From: an uncultured Flavobacteriales bacterium
Lineage (GTDB): Bacteria > Bacteroidota > Bacteroidia > Flavobacteriales > Crocinitomicaceae
Reading direction: 5' to 3'
Assembly (NCBI GenBank): GCA_946480815.1
Contig: CAMLLB010000045.1
Span: 1 to 36,886, forward strand
Length of the DNA: 36,886 nt
Below are positions 24,423-33,459 of this stretch, piece after piece. Under the pieces are notes generated by a model. That model worked only from the letters and a program-made list of their open reading frames with translations, was not told the origin of the DNA and did not search any database. Every line of letters begins with the position of its first letter. The stretch's first letter is position 1. The position numbers and the translations under genes were made by a program.

Positions 24423-27400
24423 TTACCGTTCTAATACAATCGGAACGGTCTGACGTGCATTTGCAGCCATGACTTTAACGGTGTATGCTCCATTTGCCAG
24501 GTCTGAAATGTTTATCTTCACAGAAGTGCTTTTGGAATCTTTGATTTCCCGCACGATCCTGCCTTTGCTATCGTAAATGATAATATGATCAATGATCCAT
24601 TTTCCTGCGTCAACCGTAAACAATCCGTTTGATGGGTTCGGATAAATGGAAACAAATGATAGTTCGTTTTCCTTTATTCCCGCACAATCATCTACTTGCA
24701 CATCAATTGATGCAGTTCCGGTACAACCATTTCCATCTGTAACCAGATAAGTAAGTGTGGTTACACCTGTTCCTGCAACAGCCGGACTGAATTGTCCGCC
24801 GCTTACACCGTTTCCGCTATAAGTTCCTCCTGCGGGAGCTCCTTGAGTAAGGGAAAACGCCGGATCATCCAGGCAAAGATCTGCGATTGCTGCAAACGTG
24901 ACGGTTGGATTCGGGTTAATAACCACGGTTGTCCCTGTAGAAGCTGCAGATAAACATGTTCCGTTTGAGGCAGTTACAGTATAGGTTCCTGCAGTTGAAA
25001 GTGTTATAGATTGAGTAGTTTCTCCATTCGACCAGGTATTACCGGTTGCAGCGGAGGATGTCAATGTTACGCTGTTACCTGCACAGAATGTAGTTGGTCC
25101 TCCTGCAGTGATTGTTGGTATTGCAGGTGTTCCCGTTACAGTTACATCATGTGTTACAGTTCCACCACCGTTCACAGTTAGTGTGATTGTTTTTGTTCCT
25201 GCCGAAGAATAAGAAACCGTATGAGGGCCAACTCCCGTTGCAGTTGCCGGTGTTGCTCCAGGTCCAAAATCCCAGTCCCATGAAGTAACGGTTCCTACGG
25301 AAGCATCTGTCACTGTTACATTTTCTCCGGTACAAACTGCTGCAGGTGCTGCACCGAAATTAGGTCCTGGAGGCGCAGTAACACCTGTCAGATTAATATT
25401 ATCGATGTATATATTTTGTCCATAATGGCCCCTGTTCTGAAAACTGATCATCACATTCGCGTTCCCAATGTATGGGCTTAAGTCTACTGTTTCTGTGCGC
25501 CATTGAGAAGGTGTCGGTACAAATCCATCCGAAGTATAATCTCCCGGAACCGTTGATAAGGAGGTTCCACCATTATAGTAAACTGTAGTAAATGATGTAC
25601 CGCAATCTGTTGAAACAAGTACCGCTAAGGAATCTGAATAATTAGCTGCATACCTTCTGAATGCAACATCAAAGGTTAAGGTCGCATTTGACATTCCCGT
25701 GAAATCATACGTACTGCTTCTCATTTCATCGCGGTTCCCATTGTAATGATCATAATTGCGGTACTGCATACTTTGTGTTGAACCCTGGGATCCAACAACT
25801 GCGTTACGTTCCCATAGCTCCGAAACGTTTGCTATATTGACTTGGCTCCAGCCCATTGGCGGAAAAGCCGCAGAAACAAATCCTTCGGTCAATGGCAAAG
25901 CAAGCTGCGTGTTCACCTGGACATATACGGCAATTGTTTTTGTTGATGTATTATTCAATACATCGGTTGCGGTTAATGTAACATTATACGTTCCCGTAAC
26001 CGGATAGGTGACGTTCACACTTGCTGCCGTTGATGTGGAAGGTGTTCCTCCCGGGAAACTCCAGGAATAGGCAATCGGAGTATTCACAGCACCAACACAT
26101 CCTTGCGTATAAAGCACTGAAGAGTTATCACAATCAATTACACTATCTCCAACCACAATATTTGCGCTAAACGGTCGCAGATTATCAAACGCGCTTTCCC
26201 AAATAGCCCTGCCAAAACTAGCGTATCGGATCCTGGATTGATTGGTTCCGTCATCATACATCGAAAATTCTGTCGGAGATCTTCGTGAAGGCAGGTTTGT
26301 ACTGTAATTAGTCCAGGTTACTGCACCTGCTTTTTTGTAATAAACGGCATTATTTGTTGCTATAAATACCAATTCTTCCGTTCCACCGAATTGTTCTGCC
26401 AAAATTCGTCTGTGATTCACATTCGGAAGGTTGTAAGTTATATTAGTCCAGGTTGCGCCGGCATCTGCAGATCTGTAAACGGCATTATTTTCCGATACAT
26501 AAACGATATCCGCATTATTGGCTATGGCCGCAACACTTCCAAGTGAGCTTGCCGATCCGGGTGGAGTGCGCAAGACAAATGTTGGGCTTGCAGCTAAAGC
26601 ATTGGATGATACATAGATATCTCCATTTGAAACCAGTACATACAAGCGATTTGGATCAGCAATACTACTGTGAATATCCACGATTGTTTGATTGAATGTT
26701 GATATTTGAGTCCAGGTTGGTGTTCCCGCAGTAAGATCAGTGGTACGGTAAACATCCGTTACCCCCACAAATCCTAAATTGACATTGGTGCGGTTAAATC
26801 CAAATGCATTCCAGTTGGTTGTTGGGAGACCATATGCTCCGGTTGCTCCTGTGTGATTAAGCTGTCTGTCTGTCCCATCAAAATAAATATTCCCATTATA
26901 GTCACATTGTCGTTTAGCATAATCATCCCCGCCTCCGGTTGTGAACCAACCATTGGCATTGGCAATCACACGACCGTTATCCTGCGTTCCGATAGAAATG
27001 AAATTTTTGTCGACCTGACTGCCAATCCCACATTTATTACCGATTTCATAGGCGTAGAGTCCATTACTTGTCGGAGTCCAGCTATTACCTCCATCGGTAC
27101 TCAACCAAACACCTCCGTCATTCATGCTATACAATTTGTTTCTATTGAATGGTGCTTGCTGAATTTGGTGCATGTCCGTATGACATTTTTCCCACCAATG
27201 GGTTAGTAATGTCCACGTAACTCCACTATTTGCAGAATACCAGGTACAATGTGACTGGACCCATAATTTAGAGGGATCCACAAGATCTACAGTAATGGTG
27301 TGATTGTAATTTCCCTGACCACCTTCGGTTACATCGTCGTCGTAAAAAGTAATATACGGACTTCCCTCCGCTTTTTGGGTCGTGAAAGTCAAACCGCCAT

Positions 27401-28187
27401 CAATTGATTTCAGAATAATACCTCCGCCCCCAACAACGGACAAGTACACAATGTTCGGATCGGCAGGAGTTACCCCGATACGTGATCCCGACTGGATGTT
27501 TGCTGTTGAAGCAATCACCCCGCTGGTTATTTGCGTCCAGGTAGTTCCGAAGTTTGTTGATCTGTAAAAGCGTGGAACATTCTCTTCCGTACAGGCATAA
27601 ACAATTTGAGAATTTGTCGCTGTATTCACTTTCATATCTGTGAAAGGAATATTTGTAGCGGTAGATGCCGTCCAGTTATTTCCGCCATCTGTAGATTTAT
27701 AGATTCCTTTATTGGTTGCAGCAATGTATTCCAATGAATTTGTTGAATTCTGGATAATTTCAATGACCAAACAATTTGTCAAACTAGTAGCTGTAAACGT
27801 TACACCTCCATCGTTGGATTTTCTTAATCCGGCAGAACTATTGTAATAATAATTGGCATCTCCCGTTCCCAAAAGTAAGTGCTGATCATTGGTATAATCA
27901 ATACAAATCGAAGCACAGTAACTCGTTAATACATCGGTTCCGGGTGCCACCGTCCAGTTTGCTCCCTGATCGTTTGAGAAGAATAATCCGCCTTCACCGG
28001 TAACTGCATAATATTTATTGGTGTCGGAAGGATGAAACTTCATTTGACTGATTCTGCAGAAACCATGTATTTGCCCGGAATTATTCGTCGGGAAATTCGT
28101 TCCGCCTGGAACCGGTGTCCAGTTTGCTAATTGCGCATGAGAGGAGATACTCAAAAGCACTGCGCAGATAAGTAGTATTTTTTTCAT
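24423..28187 (-). CDS. Large T9SS-exported multidomain protein (sortilin-like propeller, PKD, cleaved-adhesin-like, Ig-like)
   Basis: A 1254-residue exported protein. Residues 1-18 are a signal peptide (MKKILLICAVLLSISSHA). Residues about 20-665 carry many Asp-box-like repeats (FSNDQGANW, KSNDGGVTF, KSTDGGNNW, STDGGNSW, RSADAGATW), a VPS10/sortilin-like double propeller. A PKD domain follows at about 690-762 (YSWSFPGGTPSTSTAA), a cleaved-adhesin/MAM-like sandwich at about 768-938 (YDFTGMSNATLTFDVAFRRY), a second PKD-like domain at about 940-1018 (WDWDFGPGATPATATG), two Ig/PKD-like repeats to about 1165 and a T9SS sorting domain from about 1172 (VSIYPNPSNGLFTVD). It is 6 bp downstream of a small exported protein and forms a pair with it. 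The role is probably adhesion or polymer binding; no protease or glycosidase residues can be named. Confidence 0.9.
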   Translation of the reverse strand: MKKILLICAVLLSISSHAQLANWTPVPGGTNFPTNNSGQIHGFCRISQMKFHPSDTNKYYAVTGEGGLFFSNDQGANWTVAPGTDVLTSYCASICIDYTNDQHLLLGTGDANYYYNSSAGLRKSNDGGVTFTATSLTNCLVIEIIQNSTNSLEYIAATNKGIYKSTDGGNNWTASTATNIPFTDMKVNTATNSQIVYACTEENVPRFYRSTNFGTTWTQITSGVIASTANIQSGSRIGVTPADPNIVYLSVVGGGGIILKSIDGGLTFTTQKAEGSPYITFYDDDVTEGGQGNYNHTITVDLVDPSKLWVQSHCTWYSANSGVTWTLLTHWWEKCHTDMHQIQQAPFNRNKLYSMNDGGVWLSTDGGNSWTPTSNGLYAYEIGNKCGIGSQVDKNFISIGTQDNGRVIANANGWFTTGGGDDYAKRQCDYNGNIYFDGTDRQLNHTGATGAYGLPTTNWNAFGFNRTNVNLGFVGVTDVYRTTDLTAGTPTWTQISTFNQTIVDIHSSIADPNRLYVLVSNGDIYVSSNALAASPTFVLRTPPGSASSLGSVAAIANNADIVYVSENNAVYRSADAGATWTNITYNLPNVNHRRILAEQFGGTEELVFIATNNAVYYKKAGAVTWTNYSTNLPSRRSPTEFSMYDDGTNQSRIRYASFGRAIWESAFDNLRPFSANIVVGDSVIDCDNSSVLYTQGCVGAVNTPIAYSWSFPGGTPSTSTAASVNVTYPVTGTYNVTLTATDVLNNTSTKTIAVYVQVNTQLALPLTEGFVSAAFPPMGWSQVNIANVSELWERNAVVGSQGSTQSMQYRNYDHYNGNRDEMRSSTYDFTGMSNATLTFDVAFRRYAANYSDSLAVLVSTDCGTSFTTVYYNGGTSLSTVPGDYTSDGFVPTPSQWRTETVDLSPYIGNANVMISFQNRGHYGQNIYIDNINLTGVTAPPGPNFGAAPAAVCTGENVTVTDASVGTVTSWDWDFGPGATPATATGVGPHTVSYSSAGTKTITLTVNGGGTVTHDVTVTGTPAIPTITAGGPTTFCAGNSVTLTSSAATGNTWSNGETTQSITLSTAGTYTVTASNGTCLSAASTGTTVVINPNPTVTFAAIADLCLDDPAFSLTQGAPAGGTYSGNGVSGGQFSPAVAGTGVTTLTYLVTDGNGCTGTASIDVQVDDCAGIKENELSFVSIYPNPSNGLFTVDAGKWIIDHIIIYDSKGRIVREIKDSKSTSVKINISDLANGAYTVKVMAANARQTVPIVLER

Positions 28188-28193
28188 CGGAAA

Positions 28194-28718
28194 TTACTTT
28201 TTTGGAGTATTGAGTTCTTCTATTTTTTTTCGCTCTTCGGATTGTGCATCGATTATTTTCTGCTGTTCCTCGGGAGAAACAATACTGCCGTCTTCACGAA
28301 CCCAGGGTTTAACGGCTTTCATCCATCCTTTAAATGCACGAACTTGCGCAGCATAAAGCATTGTTTCGTCGGGTTTCCCTTTTCGCTTTCTCTTTTTCTC
28401 TTTGCGGGCATGTTCCTTTTTACGTTCCTCCTCTGATTCATCGTCGTGCTCTAACCCCACTTCCCTTTCGAATGTATCCAGCTCATGATTTTCAAAGGGT
28501 TCTTCGGGTAAGATACGGCTCTTCCAATATTCCCTAAAGGCTCTGATGGTTTGATAGTAGTTCGCATTCGGATCATTCATCATTTCAATCCAAATCGGTT
28601 CTTTTCGAAATTGTCTCGGTTTGTATTTCTTTGCTGAGTCTTGTGCCAGACCGGTGAAATTGACACAAATCAGGAGCAGGAATGTAAGTAGTATTCCAAT
28701 TTGCCGTTTGCCGTTCAT
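28194..28718 (-). CDS. Small exported, highly charged protein of unknown function
   Basis: A 174-residue protein with signal peptide MNGKRQIGILLTFLLLICVN ending near FTGLAQ. The mature protein is extremely charged: QFRKEPIWIEMMNDPNANYY, an acidic-basic stretch at about 104-126 (HDDESEEERKKEHARKEKKR), then a conserved-looking KGWMKAVKPWVREDGSIVSP and a helical tail. It has no cysteines other than in the signal peptide and no sorting domain, so it should stay in the periplasm or be lost outside. Its stop is 6 bp from the start of the 1254-aa T9SS protein, so both share a transcript; a chaperone or stabiliser role during export is a guess based on this pairing only. Confidence 0.8.
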   Translation of the reverse strand: MNGKRQIGILLTFLLLICVNFTGLAQDSAKKYKPRQFRKEPIWIEMMNDPNANYYQTIRAFREYWKSRILPEEPFENHELDTFEREVGLEHDDESEEERKKEHARKEKKRKRKGKPDETMLYAAQVRAFKGWMKAVKPWVREDGSIVSPEEQQKIIDAQSEERKKIEELNTPKK

Positions 28719-29184
28719 AAGTATTGAGTTTTTATGGTTTATTTCAGTTGTTTTCTAAACGTTTAAAAAACAACATTTTTCCAGGCTGAAAGTTAATAAA
28801 CTTCTTTTCGTGGAATCAAGAAACAAAAAGTGTATTAAAAAATGTGCGCGTGTTGTATTTCCAACTTAATGCCTCATATTGTTTTAAAATACCGGCTTGG
28901 TGAGTATCGCTTATTTATTTCTTCCGATCAATTAAAAATCAGTGCAGATAGCCGACATTTAAACTAAAAACCGACTGTTTTCTTTTCCCATCACGCATGC
29001 AGGAAAAACTGTCAATTTCCGTATTCATGAGATGGATTCAATTAAATTAAAGGGATCAGCGTTTTAATAAATCGATATAGGATTCAAATAATGAAGTAGA
29101 AATTAATGCTTCAATGGTTAACCGGATCGTCAAAAAAGATTCCAATTGATTCGAACATGTTGTTTGTCATACAGAAAAATCAGC
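28719..29184. other. Intergenic region without recognisable feature
   Basis: This 466-bp AT-rich gap lies upstream of the 174-aa exported protein and downstream of the TSUP gene. I found no TAnnTTTG box at a suitable distance, no strong hairpin with a T-tract, no tRNA-like cloverleaf and no coding frame. Confidence 0.6.
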
Positions 29185-29964
29185 TTACAAAATTCCTGTC
29201 ATTAAAAGAATGGAAAACACTAAAAGCATGATTGCAACAAAGTTTTGAAGAAACTGGATCGTTACTTTCTTCAATAACCTGTTTCCGACATAAGCTCCTA
29301 AAAATGCTGATAAAACAGCCAACGTTAATAGTAAATAATCCAGTTTATCCTGCTGCTTTACAATATCCGATGAATAAATTCCTAATCGGGAAATATCAAT
29401 TAAAAGAGCGATCACCGCACCGGTTGCAACAAACTGCTCTTTCGACAAACCTGCACGGATCAAAAATGCGGTTCTCAGTGCTCCCTGATTTCCTGACAAC
29501 CCACCAAAAAAACCACTCAGCAAGCCTCCCAGCGGAATATACTTTTTATGAAACTCCAGTTTTGATAAGCTGGGTATGATGTCAAAAAGCGTAAAAAAAC
29601 AAAGCAGTGCACCAATCAGAAGTTTCGTAATGGTAATACTGCCGGAAATATGGAATACAGAATATGAAAGAATTGGCTCCATCCCAGAAAGGAGTGTCAG
29701 CACGTAAGCACCGATAAATGCAGAAACAATTGCCGGAATACCAAACTTCAATACCATGCTCCGGTTTGCATTTTTTCCTACCAGGTACAGTTTAAACACA
29801 TTGTTGAGGAAGTGAACAATGGCAGTTAATGAGATGGCCAGTTCCAGGGGAAAGAAAATAGCAAATATGGGAACCAAAATAGTTCCGAGACCAAACCCCG
29901 AAAAAAATGTTAGTCCCGAACCAAGCAATGAAAAAAAGCAAATGGTTATGTATTCAATTACCAT
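29185..29964 (-). CDS. TSUP (TauE/SafE) family membrane transporter
   Basis: A 259-residue integral membrane protein with about 8 hydrophobic helices. The family repeats are visible: the N-terminal half begins LLGSGLTFFSGFGLGTILVP, an internal helix pair follows AISLTAIVHFLNNVFKL, and the second repeat has PLGGLLSGFFGGLSGNQGAL, the Gly-rich loop with NQGAxR typical of TSUP. These proteins export sulfite, sulfoacetate or related organic sulfur anions across the inner membrane; the substrate here is not clear. It is monocistronic, with a promoter candidate at 30010-30041. The neighbour genes do not point to sulfur metabolism. Confidence 0.9.
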   Translation of the reverse strand: MVIEYITICFFSLLGSGLTFFSGFGLGTILVPIFAIFFPLELAISLTAIVHFLNNVFKLYLVGKNANRSMVLKFGIPAIVSAFIGAYVLTLLSGMEPILSYSVFHISGSITITKLLIGALLCFFTLFDIIPSLSKLEFHKKYIPLGGLLSGFFGGLSGNQGALRTAFLIRAGLSKEQFVATGAVIALLIDISRLGIYSSDIVKQQDKLDYLLLTLAVLSAFLGAYVGNRLLKKVTIQFLQNFVAIMLLVFSILLMTGIL

Positions 29965-30009
29965 AGTTATCTGTTAACAGGCAGTAAAGTAAAGCAAATT
30001 AAACAAACT

Positions 30010-30041
30010 CAAAATTATCTGAATAAGAAGTTTAAAGTCAA
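30010..30041 (-). promoter_or_regulatory. Possible promoter of the TSUP gene
   Basis: On the minus strand TTG (30041-30039) and TAATTTTG (30017-30010) are separated by 21 bp; TAATTTTG is an exact TAnnTTTG. Transcription would begin near 30004, about 40 nt before the ATG. Confidence 0.45.
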
Positions 30042-30244
30042 GTACCGTTAATTGACGAAAAAATGGACATCCGGCTGAAGGGTTTTCCGGAACTGATCTG
30101 GCGGTTCCTTATTTTTGTCAGATTCAAATCCAAGAATGGAACACTATTTTATGGATATTTTGTTTGACAGCGTAAAAAAAACAGATTACTTAGTGCTCAA
30201 ATCGTTAATTGTTGCGTGAAAATCCTTATTACCTCTTCCCAATT

Positions 30245-32665
30245 ATGCTCAAAAGAATTGTAGTAATAGCAATTACAGCTTGTCTGTCCTCGTTAGCTCA
30301 TTCACAAAAACTTCAAATTCTGGATAGCTATACAAATCAACCGATTGCCCATGCTGTTGCAATTCAAAACCAAAAAGTCTACACTTCAAATGTTGCCGGG
30401 TTAATGGATTTAACCGGAATCACTGTTCCTGCGGAAATCATAGTTCAGCATCCGAATTATGTGAGTATGACCGTACAAATCTCCCATTATGAAGTGACTG
30501 TTGTTTCATTACTTGAAAAAAACATTGACCTGGATGAAGTTACTGTTTCATCAAGCCGGTTTTTAGAGAAGAAATCGGATGTTCCGAAACGCATTGAATC
30601 AATCAGGAGTTCCGAGCTACAGCGAATGAACCAAAGCAGCAGCGCGGATTTACTGGCATCAAGCGGCGCAGTTTTCGTTCAAAAATCCCAATTGGGAGGC
30701 GGTTCCCCCGTAATCAGAGGGTTTGAAACCAACAAAGTTCTTCTGGTAGTAGATGGTGTTCCGTTGAATAATGCTATTTACAGGGGCGGTCATCTTCAGA
30801 ATGTCCTTACAATCGATCCGGCATCTTTAGAAAACATTGAGATTGTTTATGGCCCGGGTTCTGTAGTATACGGATCAGATGCCCTGGGAGGTGTGATGCA
30901 TTTTCACACCATCAAACCTCAATTCTCCGAAACTAACTCCCTATTGATCAAAACAAATTCATACGCACGGTACTTTTCAGCCGCAAACGGTTATTCCGGG
31001 CACGCCTCATTGAACCTTGGCTGGAAACGCTGGTCTTCGGTTACAAGTTTTACGTATTCCCATTTTGGCGACTTAACCCAGGGAAAGGTAAGAAACCCGG
31101 AGTATCCGGATTTTGGCGAAAGAACATTTTATGTAGAGAGAATCAACGATACAGATTCAATGATGGCTAATTCAAACAAAAATAAACAGGTAGGATCAGC
31201 ATACTCACAATACGACATCATTCAAAAAATTGCATTCAAACAAAAAGATCACGTGGTCCATACCCTGAACATGCAACTTTCAAATTCTTCTGACATTGAT
31301 CGATACGACAGGCTTACCCAGACAAAAAATGGACTTCCCCGCTTTTCAGAATGGTATTACGGACCTCAATTCAGGTCGTTAATCAGTTACGATTTATCCA
31401 TCACCAAAAAAAGGAAATTATATGACCAGGTGAAAGCGAATGTTTCGCAGCAATGGATTGAAGAAAGCCGCCATGACAGAGCCTACAAATCCGACTTTTT
31501 AAATCACAGGACTGAAAAGGTTATGGTTAGTACCTTCCTGTTTGATTTGGAGAAAAGAGCTGGAAAACATGAAATCAGATATGGGCTATTTGCTAAATAT
31601 GATCGTGTTCAATCGACTGCAAATCAGCAAAACATCCTGGTTGATACATTCGGTTCTTTGGATACCCGCTATCCGGATGGAGGATCTTCTATGTTTACAA
31701 GCGCTGTATATTTAACAGATGCCCTTGAGATTTCAGATAAGCTTATTTTAAGCGGTGGAATACGGGGCAATTACGTGATGCTTAAAGCTAAATTCAACGA
31801 TCGGACATTCTATCCTTTTCCATACACCGAGGCGAAGCAAAACAACAGTGCTTTGAACGGAAATATCGGGATCATTTTTCAACCGATCAAGAGTATCCGG
31901 ATTTCATTGAGCGGATCAACCGGGTTCAGAGCACCCAATGTTGACGATTTGGCCAAAGTCTTTGAATCAGTAGTCGAAACAAGCAGTACTCCCGGGAAAC
32001 TGGTAGTTCCAAATACAAACTTAAAGCCCGAAACGGTATATACCGGTGAATTAGGTATAAGCTACCGGTATAAGGACCACATCCAGGTGTCGGCCCTGGG
32101 CTATTATTCAAGAATAGAACATGTTATTGCAATTCTCCCGACTACCTTAAATGGTTCGGATACTGCTTTTTACAATGATAACTATGTAGATGTTTATGCT
32201 GCGCAAAATGCGAATTACGGGGTTATTTATGGTGCTGAAGCGAGTATCAAAGCACTATTACTGAAACATTGGACTTTGGGTTCTTCCATAAACTATACAT
32301 ACGGTCGGGTTTACGCAGAAGGCAACGAAAAACCACTGGATCATATACCACCGCTCTACGGAAAAACATCCCTTCAATTTACCTGGAAAAAGCTCCAGGC
32401 TGAGTTTTTCAGTCAGTACTCCGGTTGGAAAAAATTAGCCGATTATTCGGATAGCGGGGAAGATAATCTGGCGTATGCAACAGCAGATGGAATGCCTGCC
32501 TGGGTCACTTACAACTTAAGAATCGGGTACCAGTTCAGTTCTAAATTATCTGCTCAGGTTGCCTGTGAAAACATACTGGACAAAAATTACAGAACATTCG
32601 CATCAAATATCAGCGCACCCGGAAGAAATTTCATTTTTACACTCAGGCTAAACACGTTTAAATAA
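30245..32665 (+). CDS. TonB-dependent outer-membrane receptor (possibly heme/siderophore type)
   Basis: An 806-residue receptor from the ATG at 30245; an upstream TTG-initiated form would add 12 residues in front of the signal peptide MLKRIVVIAITACLSSLAHS. Residues about 22-95 are a CarboxypepD-regulatory-like domain (LQILDSYTNQPIAHAVAIQ), followed by the plug domain (about 105-225: LDEVTVSSSRF, GGGSPVIRGFETNKVLLVVD, IEIVYGPGSVVYGSDALGGV) and the 22-strand barrel, ending with the terminal aromatic signature NFIFTLRLNTFK. FRAP at about residue 561 followed by NTNLKPE resembles the FRAP/NPNL motifs of heme and hemoglobin receptors, but the histidine between them is absent, so substrate is uncertain. 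No SusD partner follows, so it is not a SusCD glycan pair. Confidence 0.92.
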   Translation: MLKRIVVIAITACLSSLAHSQKLQILDSYTNQPIAHAVAIQNQKVYTSNVAGLMDLTGITVPAEIIVQHPNYVSMTVQISHYEVTVVSLLEKNIDLDEVTVSSSRFLEKKSDVPKRIESIRSSELQRMNQSSSADLLASSGAVFVQKSQLGGGSPVIRGFETNKVLLVVDGVPLNNAIYRGGHLQNVLTIDPASLENIEIVYGPGSVVYGSDALGGVMHFHTIKPQFSETNSLLIKTNSYARYFSAANGYSGHASLNLGWKRWSSVTSFTYSHFGDLTQGKVRNPEYPDFGERTFYVERINDTDSMMANSNKNKQVGSAYSQYDIIQKIAFKQKDHVVHTLNMQLSNSSDIDRYDRLTQTKNGLPRFSEWYYGPQFRSLISYDLSITKKRKLYDQVKANVSQQWIEESRHDRAYKSDFLNHRTEKVMVSTFLFDLEKRAGKHEIRYGLFAKYDRVQSTANQQNILVDTFGSLDTRYPDGGSSMFTSAVYLTDALEISDKLILSGGIRGNYVMLKAKFNDRTFYPFPYTEAKQNNSALNGNIGIIFQPIKSIRISLSGSTGFRAPNVDDLAKVFESVVETSSTPGKLVVPNTNLKPETVYTGELGISYRYKDHIQVSALGYYSRIEHVIAILPTTLNGSDTAFYNDNYVDVYAAQNANYGVIYGAEASIKALLLKHWTLGSSINYTYGRVYAEGNEKPLDHIPPLYGKTSLQFTWKKLQAEFFSQYSGWKKLADYSDSGEDNLAYATADGMPAWVTYNLRIGYQFSSKLSAQVACENILDKNYRTFASNISAPGRNFIFTLRLNTFK

Positions 32666-33106
32666 AACCGACTTCAAATGAGTGACCTCAAGGGGAAATG
32701 TCTGACGTTTTGGATAAGTAAACAGCTTTCGTCAGGCTTGCACTGCATTCACTCTTTCAACTTCAGCGGAATGATAATCAAAACACTTTTCACTGATTGC
32801 TGATGCGGAGTACTCACTCCCGATTGCGGATTCTCAAATCTTATTTAGATCAAACAATTGTTTTCCCAACAACTAATGATCTGTCGAAGATCAAAGTCTT
32901 CTCTTTCAGTAACCGATTCCGGAAAGTGCAAATCCCGAAGTGTTTGCAAAACTACTGCGGGGTTGCATTTGGGATCCTGATCCCTTCTTTCCGTGAAGCG
33001 GTCCGAAAGGGAAGACTGCTTGATGGGCAAGCGGGCAAAGGCGTTTTTGCTACTTTTTGGCCTTGGAAAAAAGTAGGAAGATCATGCAGAAGATGAATAA
33101 CTTTCA
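32666..33106. other. Intergenic region with dispersed-repeat-like palindromes
   Basis: This 441-bp gap after the receptor gene holds GGGATC-CT-GATCCC (32971-32984), CTTTC...GAAAG (about 32988-33010) and a longer hairpin at 33050-33076. The 99-codon plus-strand frame over 32797-33096 is not protein-like in its first half; its second half (SFREAVRKGRLLDGQAGKG) resembles spurious translations of repeats common in Bacteroidota. I treat it as non-coding. Confidence 0.5.
33050..33076. terminator. Hairpin near the end of the receptor / small membrane gene
   Basis: CTACTTTTT (33050-33058) pairs perfectly with AAAAAGTAG (33068-33076) around GGCCTTGGA, a 9-bp stem. It is preceded by CGTTTTTG and lies 31 bp beyond the stop of the leftward small gene, whose transcript could end there. 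It also looks like part of a dispersed repeat. Confidence 0.45.
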
Positions 33107-33289
33107 TCAAGCATGTACCGCTTGCAGGGTTTCATAGACAAGAAAAGCAGGCCAAACCAAAGCTTTTAGAAAACCAACCACTCCCATCCAGAATCCGGTT
33201 GCTGCTGAGATGTAGTAAACTGCTGCACCGATCAGTCCCAAGCCATAGACGGCATTATGAGACGCATTTTGCTTCATTTTTTCTTTCAT
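33107..33289 (-). CDS. Small conserved membrane protein
   Basis: A 60-residue protein, MKEKMKQNASHNAVYGLGLI followed by GAAVYYISAATGFWMGVVGF and LKALVWPAFLVYETL. Two hydrophobic segments (about 14-32 and 35-55) are joined by a short turn, giving a hairpin in the membrane. The pattern NAVYGLGLIGAxVYYxxxATxFW, with a WPAFLVYE-type end, is one I recognise as a widely conserved small protein in Bacteria with no assigned function. ATG at 33289; a second Met at residue 5 is an alternative. It is single, between the repeat region and the metallopeptidase gene. Confidence 0.75.
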   Translation of the reverse strand: MKEKMKQNASHNAVYGLGLIGAAVYYISAATGFWMGVVGFLKALVWPAFLVYETLQAVHA

Positions 33290-33402
33290 GATCTTATTTT
33301 TTTACAAGTTCGCAAAAAAATGGGTTCTCTGATATGACGCTCCTAATATTAACAGATGATCATTGTCATATCTGAATACCTGTCAACGGAATTTCCTGAA
33401 AC

Positions 33403-33430
33403 AAAAAAGTGAGGGTAATCCCCCACTCTT
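33403..33430 (-). terminator. Rho-independent terminator of the metallopeptidase gene
   Basis: GTGAGGG (33409-33415) pairs with CCCCCAC (33420-33426) with one mismatch around TAAT; on the minus strand it is followed by TTTTTTG. It lies about 30 bp downstream of the stop at 33460. Confidence 0.7.
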
Positions 33431-33459
33431 TTCCGATTTATGTTACCGATTTAATATCA

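Noticed and set aside
30110..30117. TATTTTTG upstream of the TonB receptor as a -7 box
   Set aside because: Exact match, but no -33 TTG at a fitting distance and about 130 nt from the ATG; left out of the features.
32797..33096. 99-codon plus-strand frame after the TonB receptor
   Set aside because: It spans palindromic repeats and lacks a protein-like composition in its first half; I treat it as a repeat translation.
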